Assembly (NCBI GenBank): GCA_036172665.1
Contig: CM069869.1
Coordinates: 2,604,001 to 2,668,000 of the forward strand
Direction: 5' to 3'
Length of the DNA: 64,000 nucleotides
Source of the DNA: Prosopocoilus inquinatus
Lineage: Eukaryota; Arthropoda; Insecta; Coleoptera; Lucanidae
Shown here: in pieces, positions 12,501 to 22,236 of the stretch
How the letters are laid out: each line of letters begins with the position of its first letter
Position numbering within the stretch: position 1 is the stretch's first letter
Made by a program: the position numbers and the translations under genes
The notes under the pieces: model-generated
Seen by the model: the letters and a program-made list of their open reading frames with translations, nothing else
What the model was told of the DNA's origin: nothing
Database searches by the model: none

Positions 12501-15500
12501 TTATTATTCTACGATTGATTAAATCTCGAAGGATGTTGACAATTAATAAGAATCATTGACCTTACGTACTTTAATTACACCCATCCTGTTTCTTATCACA
12601 GTTATCAAAAGAGGTGGTCTTTCACACGATAACACAGATTCGCGCCGATTTACTGATAGCCGTGCTCCCTAATGTTCAAATGTTACGGTTTGTACGGATT
12701 TAAAACGTCGTGACATAAGTAGAAACCAACCGTACTTCAGACTTGACGTCAAGAAAACCCAATCGCGGTAAAGGTCAAAAGGGAATGGAATTTTAATCTC
12801 TCCGTTGGAATAACAACTCGCAAAAAATTGTGATTCTCATAGACTAGGTAATCCATTAAACAAAAAAAGAAAACGTTGGCGGAATTTTTTACGAGTGTCT
12901 AAAACCGCGTGAAATAATAATAATTTCGAACGGTGCTCCCGAGGCTGACAAAATGCGCTTGCAAACGTTTACAAAAGATGATGCACTTCCATCTAAAAAT
13001 AGAAATTGAAGTTTGTTCTTGTCCGAAGCGAAACGTTGAGTGTGTTCCCTTCATTTTTCTGTCCGGTTTGAAATTAAAAAAAACTTTGTACTTAAAAATG
13101 GAAACTTCGAAAGCGATTATTTAGTTAAAACCACAAATTAAAAGTGCCATTGCATCGAGAATTTTACACCATTTCATGGCCGGAGTATTTTAAAACGAAT
13201 GCACAAAAGCGTTTGTGCAAAACGCAAAGCGTGAGATCACTTGAAGTTTTACGAATTTAAATATTCTGGCGACGAAGACGACGGTAAAAAATTGTTTCTA
13301 AACGCAATAAAATCCGGCGAAATAGGTGCGGCATGAAGCGCTTTCCCACGCACGCGGTTTCCTAAAATTGTGCAATCGAAGAATAAATGCGGGTCAAACT
13401 TAATATGCAGGTTATTTCCTGAGAAGCGGTTTCCAAAACCATAACAACATAATATATTTTAACTGTGTATTAAGTAGTTAGCAAGCTTAGTTAATAAATT
13501 TAAAGCAACTTCTCTCCGAAATGAGAAAATGTTACTCTTTCCGAATTTAGGTATTACTGCTTGAAAAATAAAAGAGAAAATGTTAGGGAAATCGTTTTAT
13601 TTAATATTACGTATTGAGAATGTGTCGAAATATGCTATACAGGGTGTTATATAATTAACTGGCTAGACTTAAAATCGGAACTCGTGATCTCCGTGTAAGG
13701 GAAAAAGTGTTCGAAAAGTTTGGTCAAGCTCTTGTAGTTACACCCTTCCAAACATTGACGCTAAAATTAAGTTTTTAATTTACATTCACAAATAATATTT
13801 AAAAAAAAACAGAATTAATGCAATTTTCATCGGACTAGAGTCGATTTCAATCTCAAACTACGTGTTAAAATAGAAATTTTGATGGAGGTTTTCTGTTGCT
13901 ACAAATTTTTTCTAGTCCTATCGCGATGAAAGGGTGAAATCAACAACCCTCGCATTAGTTTTTGTTAAAATATTTAAGCGGATGCGAATTCTATTACGTA
14001 CTTAAATGTGTGTATAAGAAATATTTACACTGTGATGATTAGAGATCGGGACCACATATTTTGACGTCATCAATAAGAGTTTAGGTTTGCATAGAATATT
14101 GTTTTTAATGCGTTTTTATTACGTAATCCTTTTCGGAATAATCCGGGAGGGGGAGGGACGTCATACAATTGACTTGCGCCAATTCTTCATAATGTGGCAA
14201 GGTATTGCAGAGGCACTATAGAACAAAAATTATATAGCGAGATTATTAAATAGAAAAGTAACACGCTGTTTTTTTTTTTCAATTTATTTATTGTTTTTTT
14301 TTTTTTCGAATATAATGCAAATTTTTTTTATCAATTACCGAGAATCTCTCGCAGCAGTTTTGAATTAATAATCAATTTATTCTTTTTTGCTTATTACGAT
14401 CAAAACAAGAAAAGTTCTTCCTGATTTTTATTTTATTTGTCATATATTTTCAAACTCAAAACTTTCCACAGTCTGCAAATCGTTGCAGTCGTCTTTTGGT
14501 TTTGTTGCTTTTGTATTATAATTGTGATTTGTCTTTCTCTTTGTACTGTTTTTGTAAATTTCGAATAAAATTACTAGTATATCTTGAATGTGTAATGTTT
14601 TTTTAATGTTATAATTGTTAGGAATTTTTGTTTTACTTTTTCTCGATTGTTAAAAAGTTTATGTTTTTTGTTGTTTACCATTTTTCATAAATTAAATAAC
14701 TATAATTTCTTTAGAAATTTCATTTTTCTCGTTTTTATTGTGTTTCTCGATTATCAAAAAGTTTCTCACTTTGTCTTGTTTCTGATCTGAGTACATTTTT
14801 CTTTTCTTGAACCTTCTGTCTCGTCGCAAGCTGTTTCGATTGTCTCTTGCTTTCCTTTTCTTCATCCGTCAATTTTATTTTGAATGTTTGCTTAATTACG
14901 ACCTTGAGAATTTTTAAATCGGTACTTTTTGAGTTTCATTGCACGAGTAAATGTAAAAGAAAGAGAAATTTCATTTTCATCCTCAAAATCCAAAATTCAC
15001 TCCAACCATTCATGCGATTCTGAAGATGAAATCGATCATGGTATCAAGTACTAAAATAATCATATGGTTGACAACAATAACGACGTCAAAATATGTGATT
15101 CCGATCTCTAGTGATGATCCAATGCCTGACGCGAGCGACATACGTCAGAGCCGGGCGCCACCTTGGAAAAGTTTGAGGAACGCGCATCCGCTTCGACCGT
15201 CAGAATCTTATCGACGAAGAAATTGATGATTCTCTTTACTCTGACTTACAACGAAACCACCCCCCGCTTCCAACCCAACGTACTTTTAAACGAGTCGAGT
15301 CACCCTTGGAAAACGATTGATTGCGATTGCAATGGAAATATCCTTTATTCTGAATGTGTTTAACTTACTCAACAGTTTGTTAATATTTAGATTAATAAAT
15401 AGAAGAAAGTTGTTGTTACTTTAACGAACATGTTGATAAAAAATAAATCCATCAACATTATCTTTTAACAGATAATACAATAATAACAATAACAATTTTA

Positions 15501-18500
15501 ACAATAACTTTAATAAAATTTTGTTCCAAATACTTTTTGATTACAGTGAATCCTTGCAAGGGATGACTTATTATGTAACAAACTGGCTTCAATTTGTCAA
15601 TCCTTATGCAATGTTAGGTCAAAAAGCGATCGTAGGATGTCGCTGTTTTAGCTATTCGATAATTTTAACGTAAAATGCAAAGAAAAATACACAGATTAAA
15701 TCATCGACTGTAATGATGATGATATTTTGGCAAAATTGTGACTCGACAGGGCAAGTTGAAAGCGATTACATACACAAGCAGACTCAGGACAGTTTTCCAT
15801 CACTAGTCTGCATGAAAGCTTTACTTCAAACCGGAATAATCAATAAAATCATTTTCGATAGTAGTTCGTTCTTTTCTGAATTCTTCTCGTATCCTATTTT
15901 TTTTTTTTTGAAATAATTTTATAATGCAATCAGAAAAATTAAATAAACCAAAGCGTAAAGTTAACCCATGTGCCCTAAGTCTTGTTTACAAATCTTAAAT
16001 AACATTAAAATGTATATTTTGATTAAATCCAGGGCCGCTTTCATAATCGTACTAAAATAAAAGTCACAGTCAGATGTCAAAACACAATGCGTAATCACAA
16101 TTGTTTATACATGAGAATGTTACTTTTATTTAGAGTTCGATTATGAAATCGGGCACCAGCTTGTTATTCATCGAATGTTCCAGTTAAGAGAACATTGCAT
16201 GCATCAAACGTGTTTTTCTTTTAATCGATTTTATAGAGACGTTGATCCAGTTTAATCACAAAAATTACGCGAGAACTAAACGCTGATTGTGAGTCATGAA
16301 GCAAAATTAGATTATTAAATATTAGGCAAAAAATAAAATAAAGCTTGATGTGTATAAGCACAAGTAAAAAAAAGAAACATTCAGAGGAAGAACCCCGAAA
16401 AATATAAAAGTATGAAGAATTGCAGATTTTTGCAACAGCAAATCTCACCTCAAACCACGTAAACGTCCCAATTCCGTTAGCATGCAGGAAAAGGTAAGTT
16501 CGAAGTGAGATTTCCGCCTCCCATCTTGCAGCTTGCGCACTCCTATTGGTTGCTAAGTCGAAATATTCGCTCAAACTTGCTTGGCGGTGCTAACGAAATT
16601 GACGTTTATGTGATCTGAGGTGTGATATCTTACGGACTTTCAGACATTTGAAACGTAAATTAAAAATTCGGCGTAGAGATTACTCGTTTCTGTAATTAAT
16701 TTATTTTTTAATTGAAATTCTGCGTGCTGATAATTTCTATTTTTGCAGATAATTTTTAATTTGATTAAATTTTTGATGCTGTTGCGCCAATCTCAGCTCA
16801 GATCAGAAGTTCTTGAAGCTTTGACTCCTAAGAGAACAAACTTTTTTCAATTAAGCACAAATATCATGTACAGCGACGCTCAATTAAAATGATATTACGA
16901 CTTTGTGACTCTTCTACAATCGGTTTTAAGTGCTTGTGGTTGAGTGTCCTCAAGGGCGAGGTTTGCGTGCTGGATTGCGTTCAACCTGGGCGTGAAAGCG
17001 TAACTCTTTTACTCACGATTTTTAACATATCTTGCGTCTCGCTCATCTATTTCAAAAAGTAATAATAATAATAATAATAGTATATTTGTTAACCATAAGA
17101 TCATTTACATGATATGGGTTTCGTCATTCAAGTCTTGTGTTGACATGATTTCCATGAAAACGGACGAACTTTTCACTCTTTTAGATAATAATGGGATGCG
17201 GAAAGGCAAAGGTTCGCCTGTATCATGGAAATCATGTAAGTAAACATCAAGATTTCTTGAAAGAGACGAGTGAGATGCAAAAGTTACGATGCAGGCTTAG
17301 GTGGTGCTACATATGTTGCAGATTGCCCCCAAAAAAAATGCCGCAATTAGAATTGCGAGTGGCTAATGAAAGAAGAATGTTAAGAGTGCGCAGTTATACA
17401 TTAAATACTTTCATTATTTCAGTTAGTGCATTTTTTTAGGCGCTAAGTATGATTTAACAACCGAGGCCTGCATCTGAAGTTTCAATCATCACTTCGGCTA
17501 ATTTTCCGAGAAATACTTATTTTGTTTACTCATCGCAACATACGATGACGCAATATAAGAATTCCATGTCAATAATGAAAATGTAATGGTGTTGAATTTA
17601 TTACGTACAGTAGAACAATCTTGGGACGGAATTTCTTCACTTAACAATTCAAAAAAAAAAAAATAGTGTTTATTATACAAGCGTCTTCTAAAGCAAATAA
17701 AGCACGAGTGTAATACATAGTTTTATTCAACACCTGTTTATTATGAAGTGATAATAATGCCGATTTTGTATAACAGTTTAATTATGAGTTCATAATTCCA
17801 CAAGTGTTTTATAGACCTAAAAATCGATATTATTATGACTTCGTAATAAACAGGTGTTGAATAAATAAATGAATTAAATAATTATGGGTATTTTCGAATA
17901 CTTTTGTGCAGGGACCAAATCGAATGAGTCGAACCTGCACACGCCCAGCGAAGACATCATCGAGTTACAGGATATAAGACTAAGCCCCATTCCGTCGATA
18001 AGGAACCGGAACAACATGAAATCGAACGCGCGTGGAGACGTCGACCTTTCCAAATTTCCTCCGAGTTTTCGCATATCAAGAACTGCCGGTTATAATATCA
18101 ATCCAAGGACGCCCGGACTTCGTTTCAGGGGCCCCAAAGGTACTTTTCCTATTCTAAAGCCTTCCTTGTAAATTTATCTGCCTCTAGGGATTGTACGGTC
18201 TTTTGCGCTTTTGGTTTTCCCTTTTTGTCAATTATGTTTCCTAATTTGTCAGTTTACTTTCCTAATTGACTCTTCTTCAGAAACTGGAAAATGATTTGAT
18301 AGATTGGGAAACGTAATTGGCAAAAGGGGAAAACCAAAAGAAAAAGACTGTGATATGAAGAGATCAGGCATGGGCATGGTAGGAGAACACGACGAGGTTT
18401 GTACTTCCCCTTTCTTCCCTATTCCTTTCTTAATCGGCTCATTGTTGCTGTACTTCTCCACTGATGTTTTCGAATGGGGAAGCTACTACGTCCTAGGTCT

Positions 18501-18757
18501 TATAGTACTTTATGCCCAAGCCTGGTGTAGATAAATTTACAAGAAAGTCCAAATTCACACAAATCTTTAAATTTACAGGAAGTCTTCTTCACAGACCAAA
18601 AGTCCTGCACGCCATCAAGAAGGGGGCGTCCGTGATAAGGGCTTCGATGCCGAAAATTAAAGATGTAAATATTATCGATAAGTATTCGAGGATCGTGTTT
18701 CCGGTAACGTTCATGCTGTTCAATGCCGGATATTGGCTGTTTTATTTCTTCGAGTGA
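471..18757 (+). CDS. Lcch3: LCCH3, GABA-receptor-family Cys-loop subunit (5'-partial, 8 exons)
   Basis: Pentameric ligand-gated ion channel subunit of the insect GABA-receptor group. Exons are 471-571, 633-700, 7322-7467, 9415-9572, 11615-11899, 11959-12174, 17912-18139 and 18579-18757; every junction has GT-AG ends and phases chain to TGA (1,381 nt, 459 residues). Visible in order: extracellular domain from NVTQTIS; a Cys-loop with 13 residues between cysteines ([15 protein letters not shown]); M1 ([14 protein letters not shown]); M2 ([13 protein letters not shown]); M3 ([14 protein letters not shown]); a basic, short M3-M4 loop; M4 ending GYWLFYFFE. The match to Drosophila LCCH3 from memory is close along its length; about 40 N-terminal residues plus signal peptide are missing upstream. 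Established: Drosophila LCCH3 with GRD forms GABA-gated cation channels. The residues before M2 read TSAR, not the PAR of anion channels. Confidence that it is LCCH3 rather than RDL or GRD is high. Confidence 0.95.
633..700 (+). CDS. Lcch3: Lcch3 exon b
   Basis: A 68-bp exon behind a 61-bp intron. It encodes [18 protein letters not shown] and SEVNM, the typical short exon 2 of insect GABA-type receptor genes. Donor is gtaagt at 701, phase 0. Confidence 0.92.
1216..1459. mobile_element. PIF/Harbinger-like MITE with TTA target duplication
   Basis: Bases 1219-1456 fold into a hairpin. Arms of about 100 bp (near 1221-1325 and 1353-1454) match almost perfectly, starting with gccgtttgcacc on the left and its complement on the right. 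The element is flanked by TTA at 1216-1218 and 1457-1459. A 3-bp TWA duplication with such termini is typical of PIF/Harbinger. There is no coding capacity, so it is non-autonomous. Confidence 0.75.
1488..2740 (-). mobile_element. mariner element, copy 1 (defective)
   Basis: A 1,253-bp element with terminal inverted repeats starting cgtgggctgctgg at both ends, flanked by TA at 1486-1487 and 2741-2742. It lies antisense inside the second visible intron of Lcch3. It belongs to the same subfamily as the copies at 30332, 31754 and 35248. Both ends are intact, so it could in principle be mobilised in trans; its own transposase is broken. Confidence 0.92.
1554..2567 (-). pseudogene. mariner transposase pseudogene (copy 1)
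   Basis: The frame opens with [10 protein letters not shown] at 2567 and carries the N-terminal helix-turn-helix region. A Cys codon in the RVKWCEEML motif has become TGA at 2154-2156, and the first catalytic Asp (GDETWIY) survives downstream. A deletion of about 40 bp near 1829, relative to the other copies, removes the HHDNA motif with the second catalytic Asp. The inferred C-terminal stop is at 1554-1556. It cannot encode active transposase. Confidence 0.9.
2743..3429. other. Lcch3 intron sequence, nothing recognised
   Basis: AT-rich intron DNA between the mariner and the first minisatellite words. I see no exon, RNA gene or clear element; only a short ATAATAATAATA run near 3165. Confidence 0.5.
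3519..3787. mobile_element. Short terminal-inverted-repeat element (MITE-like)
   Basis: About 45 bp at 3519-3562 (agagtcgag ... aaaataaccgcgtgt) is repeated inverted at 3734-3787. The core has no open frame. It sits at the left edge of the 21-bp array. No clear target duplication was found, so the class is not assigned. Confidence 0.5.
4298..4941. mobile_element. Foldback element inserted in the 21-bp minisatellite
   Basis: Termini taattgaaattaacctcc face each other at 4298 and 4941. The arms continue through the cggcagctaagctgcc palindrome to about 4445, then through a second paired block (ttatgtgaacacccaaaatt near 4480, inverted near 4650). The right arm holds about 75 bp with no partner. 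There is no open frame. The insertion interrupts the surrounding minisatellite, so it is younger than the array. Confidence 0.7.
5385..6330. repeat. ~355-bp tandem repeat, about 2.6 copies
   Basis: Marker words recur at a spacing near 353-355 bp: tcgtctggagctcttgaaac near 5530, a variant near 5880 and another near 6235; ctaaacttatcaa near 5628 and again near 5981. Units also share a gaagccgagatg segment and a cccaatttcc segment. A diverged fourth copy lies at 6780-7070 and a shortened form at 10130-10510. Confidence 0.7.
6481..6603. repeat. 123-bp near-perfect palindrome
   Basis: The left arm (ggataaatttatctgccagg and following, 6498-6534) pairs with the right arm ending near 6586. Pairing extends outward to ggatttcttc / gaagaaatc. 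The loop is about 10-15 bp. It could be a very small MITE or the fused ends of one; no target duplication is evident. Confidence 0.6.
6780..7070. repeat. Diverged copy of the ~355-bp repeat
   Basis: It shares the ordered words aatcgaaactt, tttattgctcggtggtttactgaa, gaagacgagatgcc and tgaccattttaaataatc with the tandem array at 5385-6330, with several internal losses. Confidence 0.55.
7322..7467 (+). CDS. Lcch3: Lcch3 exon c (ligand-binding domain)
   Basis: The acceptor is ttgttttcag and the donor gtgcgt at 7468. It encodes [20 protein letters not shown] and on to [17 protein letters not shown], the loop region conserved in all GABA-type subunits. The last two bases (AG) join a T in the next exon to make Ser. 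Confidence 0.95.
7468..8039. other. Lcch3 intron sequence, nothing recognised
   Basis: Starts with a GC-rich patch containing a (GGC)n-like run near 7550, then AT-rich DNA up to the 21-bp array. No exon or element was recognised. Confidence 0.45.
8040..9330. repeat. 21-bp minisatellite, cluster 2, heptad-encoding
   Basis: About 1.3 kb of degenerate 21-bp units (gctcaggaacagcttgtaact type), with the tttaatcagtgctcagc spacer at both ends. The minus strand is open from 8683 to 8414 and reads as leucine heptads such as [14 protein letters not shown] and EELKVAP. The array lies wholly inside an Lcch3 intron, upstream of the 9415 acceptor. There is no good start context and stop codons flank it, so I do not call a gene. 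Confidence 0.75.
9415..9572 (+). CDS. Lcch3: Lcch3 exon d (Cys-loop)
   Basis: The acceptor is tgatttcag and the donor gtaagt at 9573. It encodes [18 protein letters not shown], then the 15-residue Cys-loop [15 protein letters not shown] and TVEIES. Phases: one base in, one base out. Confidence 0.95.
9640..11400 (-). mobile_element. Non-LTR retrotransposon remnant (endonuclease and C-terminal pieces)
   Basis: Read on the minus strand from about 11400. First comes a coiled-coil-like piece ([12 protein letters not shown] near 11260), then an endonuclease-like piece near 10540-10720 ([18 protein letters not shown], then an N-x-K-V-G motif as in GDFNAKVG of APE endonucleases). At 9640-9980 is a C-terminal RT-family tail ([15 protein letters not shown], and a KAKAWD-like stretch). 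The reverse transcriptase itself is missing and a tandem block occupies 10130-10510. The pieces are frameshifted throughout, so this is an old, dead insertion antisense in an Lcch3 intron. The clade is uncertain (RTE- or CR1-like). Confidence 0.55.
10130..10510. repeat. ~120-bp tandem repeat, three copies (short form of the 355-bp repeat)
   Basis: Three successive units share ccaatttccagatt, tttgacaattttaaataatgtaa, cgtctggagatc and caagcttagctg. The same words occur in the 355-bp units at 5385-6330, but here about 235 bp is absent from each unit. Confidence 0.65.
11615..11899 (+). CDS. Lcch3: Lcch3 exon e (pre-M1, M1, start of M2)
   Basis: The acceptor is ctccttgtag; the donor at 11900 starts gtttgg. 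It encodes [20 protein letters not shown], then [20 protein letters not shown]1 and [12 protein letters not shown] at the cytoplasmic mouth of M2. Anion-selective relatives have Pro-Ala-Arg here; this subunit has Ser-Ala-Arg, as in Drosophila LCCH3. Confidence 0.96.
11959..12174 (+). CDS. Lcch3: Lcch3 exon f (M2, M3, start of loop)
   Basis: It follows a 59-bp intron. It encodes the M2 helix ([15 protein letters not shown]), [19 protein letters not shown]3 and [14 protein letters not shown], then a lysine-rich start of the M3-M4 loop ([15 protein letters not shown]). The donor is gtaaag at 12175. Confidence 0.96.
12175..14031. other. Lcch3 long intron, left part
   Basis: AT-rich intron DNA. 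At 13015-13100 there is a single arm related to the foldback at 39323-39764 (gaaacgttgagtgtgttccc and ctgtccggtttgaaattaaa). A tacagggtgtt element end lies near 13639. Nothing coding was recognised. Confidence 0.5.
14032..15118. mobile_element. hAT-like non-autonomous element with perfect 8-bp target duplication
   Basis: The element at 14040-15110 (1,071 bp) starts tagagatcgggaccacatat and ends with the inverted counterpart (terminus tagagatcggaatcacatat on the minus strand); both arms contain tttgacgtc. It is flanked by GTGATGAT at 14032-14039 and 15111-15118. An 8-bp duplication fits the hAT superfamily. The inside is AT-rich with no convincing transposase. A second copy without its right end is at 56117-57045 in an Lrp4 intron, and a lone right end is at 42661-42693. 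Confidence 0.8.
16032..16157. mobile_element. Small hairpin MITE
   Basis: The left arm (gctttcataatcgtactaaaataaaagt) pairs with an inverted right arm ending near 16157; about 35 bp match with a few mismatches. There is no coding capacity. Class unknown. Confidence 0.5.
17721..17867. mobile_element. ~147-bp palindromic MITE
   Basis: The arm tttattcaacacctgttta... (17722-17759) is repeated inverted at 17829-17867. It lies only 45 bp upstream of an Lcch3 exon. Class and target site not resolved. Confidence 0.6.
17912..18139 (+). CDS. Lcch3: Lcch3 exon g (M3-M4 intracellular loop)
   Basis: The acceptor is ttttgtgcag. It encodes the cytoplasmic loop: [20 protein letters not shown], then [15 protein letters not shown]. 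Drosophila LCCH3 has the same landmarks (EDIIELQD and KFPPSFRI). Donor gtactt at 18140. The loop is Ser/Arg/Pro-rich; no other domain is visible. Confidence 0.93.
18196..18351. mobile_element. MITE hairpin in an Lcch3 intron, family shared with Lrp4
   Basis: Arms of about 45 bp start near gtcttttgcgcttttggttttccc and are repeated inverted near 18304-18351. An element with the same arm (cttttggttttccc, gtcaatacg, then ccttaattgac) sits in an Lrp4 intron at 58170-58370. Confidence 0.6.
18579..18757 (+). CDS. Lcch3: Lcch3 last exon (M4 and stop)
   Basis: The acceptor is aatttacag. It encodes [38 protein letters not shown]4 and a terminal FFE followed by TGA. The ending a few residues after M4 is normal for the family. 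Confidence 0.95.
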
Positions 18758-20151
18758 AATCGGCGGCGTACGTGGACGACGATTTCAAGGTAAATTCCGG
18801 GCGATAATTTAATCGTTTTTGTAAACGTCGCACGCGGAAATGCGATGCGGAATTTGTGGAAATTATCTTGAGGAAGGTAAACAAACACGTTGTATGTTTG
18901 GTAATCGTTGAGAATCCGAGGGGCAGTCCATGAATATTTACGATAAAGTAATTTACTATTAAGTAGTTAAGCCAATCATATCCTCATTTGAATGCTTTTA
19001 AGAATTATAATTAGCAGAAAGTTATTTTTGTATTATAACATGATTTGTAATCTTATTGTACAAAATAATTAGGGGATAGTGGTAGACAGAAACTTAGAAT
19101 ATGATAAAAAAATGTGTAAAAACATTTCTTTTTATGAAATGAAAATAAATACCAAACCATGATGAACCTACCTACTTTTGGCAATGGAAAGATATAAAAT
19201 TTCATTCTTTTTCTTGGACTGTTCCCTTTTTGAGGGCTCCTCATATTGAAGCTGATAGATCGCCCATCATCTGGATTAAAGACCTGGTGTCGTAATAAAT
19301 AGATCATCCTCTAATCCCCTAATCGTTTTGAGCAGTGTAAATAAATGTAGCAATCATCGCCACATAGTGAATAATTTGTTTAAGTAATTAGCAAGCGAAC
19401 AAAAAAATTGTTTCATGTTCATTTCAAGCACCTATCATTAAGTAACCTTCCCCGTCGTCGCAATAAGTAAGTAAGATAAAATTCTAAAGGCATGAACATT
19501 AGGTGAACTTTCATTCTAAATGTGGTTTCAAAAAATAAAAAAACCAATAAAATAAAATGTCGTCATTGTGGGACCTATTCTTCATACAAATAAGTTTTTG
19601 TACATAACTTACTCTAATGATCATAATTAATTAACTATTATTATCGGTAGGCGTTAATTATGGTGGAATTATTGTTTTCCGAAAGCGAGGAGCTGGCCTC
19701 CTCCTGGATGTTGATAGCGATGAAATTTTATTGATGTTAAGTGTTAAAAGTTCCTTCTTGAAATTTGTAAGAGATAAATAAGCGTTTACAGTGCAGACAG
19801 TTCGTCTCAGATCTTGTTTCTATCGTTTTGTAGAGTAAAGAAATAATGTAAACGTTTAAAAAAATATATATAATAGTGAGAGAAGCCTTTTTTTTAAATT
19901 CCCTGTCCAAGCGTCCAAGATCTTACCCCTATAGGTAGATACTAATATATGATAGAAATGCAAAACTTGTCTTTCTTGTCCTTAATTAAAAAAAGGAAAT
20001 GCCACAACTGTTCTAATTTTTCTTAGTTTACGTTTTTGTAATTCTCTGAATTAACGGGCATGAGCGACCACAGAATTCCGGACGCTTGCCGGACAAATAT
20101 GTTCGCCGGACGATTGCTTAAAACTCCGAACAATTCAGCAAATTGTTGGAC
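18758..20151. other. Lcch3 3' UTR and intergenic DNA
   Basis: No exon or element was recognised. The first AATAAA after the stop is at 19144-19149 and another is at 19340-19345; either could be the polyadenylation signal, but without transcript data this is a guess. Confidence 0.4.
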
Positions 20152-20650
20152 TTAGGCTGCTCACACATTCATGAAGCAAAAACGCTTTAAAGCAAAACGT
20201 TTTGCTGCCAAGCAAAAAATGTTTTTGGGTAAAACGTTTTCACGCAAAACGTTTTACTGAATCATAAAGCAATGAGACATAACATCGAAGAGATAAAAAA
20301 AATGTTCCGTATGAATCATTTACCTCTTTTTGCTAATCTTAGAGATTTTTAGAAAAATGTGTTACCTTTGCTCGCTGCCATAATTAATTTCTTTTTTTTA
20401 TTAAACTCGCTATTATAATTAGTTGTTACAATGGCTTCGGACGATGAGCCTGTGGCAGTTTTTGCAAAAGTGTGCAAAAGAAGAGATGAGTAATAAAAAA
20501 ACGCTATTGGATGCATACGGTAAATGAAGAAAGGGTTAAAAAAATACTCTGAAAACCTATGGAACCTGTACTACGCTTTGTCCGTTGCATTTTTTCTCTT
20601 CTTTTCTCTTCATCGAAAGAAGATACACGCGTCTCTCTCTGCTAAAGAAA
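20152..20650 (+). mobile_element. PIF/Harbinger-like element remnant (left end and transposase start)
   Basis: TTA at 20152-20154 is followed by ggctgctcacacattcatg, a Harbinger-type terminus. At 20431 a short frame MASDDEPVAVFAKVCKRRDE ends in two stops, directly followed in another frame by KKRYWMHTVNEERVKK, which resembles the RRYWVHPLN start of Harbinger nucleases. After that the frame is lost in the tandem A-rich DNA and no right terminus was found. Confidence 0.5.
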
Positions 20651-22236
20651 AACGAAATAGTTTAGAACGAAAAAAGTCTACGTTTTCCATTCAGTTCAGT
20701 TCTACGCCATGTTTCTCCTGTTTTCTTCCTATAACCAGAGTTTTAGTCTTCTGTATAATGAACTTCATGTTTTTCTTCGTTCAAGTTATTTTCTAATTGT
20801 TTTTCTGTTTCTCCTGCAATTATCATATCACCTGCGTTGCGTAATTCGGTTAGAATATAACGATCTTCCGTTTTCGGAATCCTGTTTCCTAATTATTTAA
20901 TTTTTCTTGACCTATTTTGTTTACTTTTCAAATATAACATAATAGTCAATAGCTTGGTATCACTATAGCTCTTTATAATGTGAAAATCAAATCGAGTCAA
21001 GAAAAGACAAAAGGCGATCGAATGGTTTATAATTTAACCAAAAAAAGAGAAAAAAACAGGAAATAAGGGCGAACGGAATCATAGATTGCAAATTAAGAAA
21101 AAATTGATTTAATGTTTAATTACATTTGAAAGGGGGTCGATAGAAATTTTTATTTTCTTGTAAGGGGCCAATGCTTGAAAAATAAAAAAAAAACGCGTTA
21201 AATGAAATAAAACAACAGAAAAAAGGAGAAAAAAGATGGAAAAATCAACAAATGAAATGAAATTGAATAGAAGAAAAAGAAACAAACCTGCTCAATTGAT
21301 TAAATTAAAAATTGAATTAAATAAAGTCGAATATGGAATATTAAAAACAAAAAAGCAAAAAGACGATGGCCGATGAAAAAAAGACAAAAATAAAAATTCT
21401 ACAAAGCCACATCGAATCATGACATAAAGTTTTTTGAACTAAAGAAAATAAAACAGAAGAGAATCTTATAATGCGTAAATCAAAACGAGTCAAGAAAAGA
21501 CAAAAGACGATCGAATGGTTTATAATTTAACCAAAAAAAGAGAAAAAAACAGGAAATAAGGGCGAACGGAATCATAGATTGCAAATTAAGAAAAAATTGA
21601 TTTAATGTTTAATTACATTTGAAAGGGGGTCGATGGAAACTTTTATTTTCTTGTAAGAGGTCAATGCCTAAAAAATAAAATAAAATTGCGTTAAATAAAA
21701 CTAAACAAAAGGAAAACGAGAGTAAAAGATGAAAAATCAACGAATGAAGCGAAATCGAATCAAAAAAAGAAAACAAACGTTGCTGAATAGATTAGATTAA
21801 AAATTGAATTAAATAAGGTTGAGTAAGGAAAATTTAAAAAAAGGAAACAAAAAGACAATCGGTGATAGAGAGAATATGAAAATAAAAATTCTTCAAAGCC
21901 AGATCAAATCAAGAGCGAAATAGTTTAGAACAAAAAAACGTCTACGTTTTCCCTTCAGTTCAGTTCTACGTCATGTTTCTCCTGTTTTCTTCCTATAACC
22001 AGAGTTTTAGTCTTCTGTATAATGAACTTCATGTTTTCCTTCGTTTAAGTTATTTTCTAATTGTTTTTCTGTTTCTCCTGCAATTATCATATCACCAGCG
22101 TTGCGTAATTCGGTTAGAATATAACGATCTTCCTTTTTCGGAATCCTGTTTCCTAATTATTTAATTTTTCTTGACCTATTTTGTTTACTTTTCAAATATA
22201 ACGTAATAGTCAATAGCTGGGTATCACTATAGTCGC
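20651..22236. repeat. Direct duplication, copies 1,264 bp apart
   Basis: About 320 bp starting gaaatagtttagaac (near 20651) recurs from about 21915 with few differences; both copies contain tgtttctcctgttttcttcc and end ggtatcactatag. Between them are two ~495-bp A-rich units (tggtttataatttaacc at about 21024 and 21519). Confidence 0.75.

Larger units (their letters stand above)
15119..17911. other. Lcch3 long intron, right part
   Basis: Mostly featureless AT-rich sequence. It contains the two MITE-like hairpins listed separately and a weaker inverted pair near 17143-17235 (gatttccatga / tcatggaaatc). No exon was recognised. Confidence 0.5.

Noticed and set aside
20524..20900. Plus-strand frames of 90 and 63 codons, the second repeated at 21973
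   Set aside because: They lie in the duplicated T-rich repeat; Phe/Leu-rich content follows from base composition.
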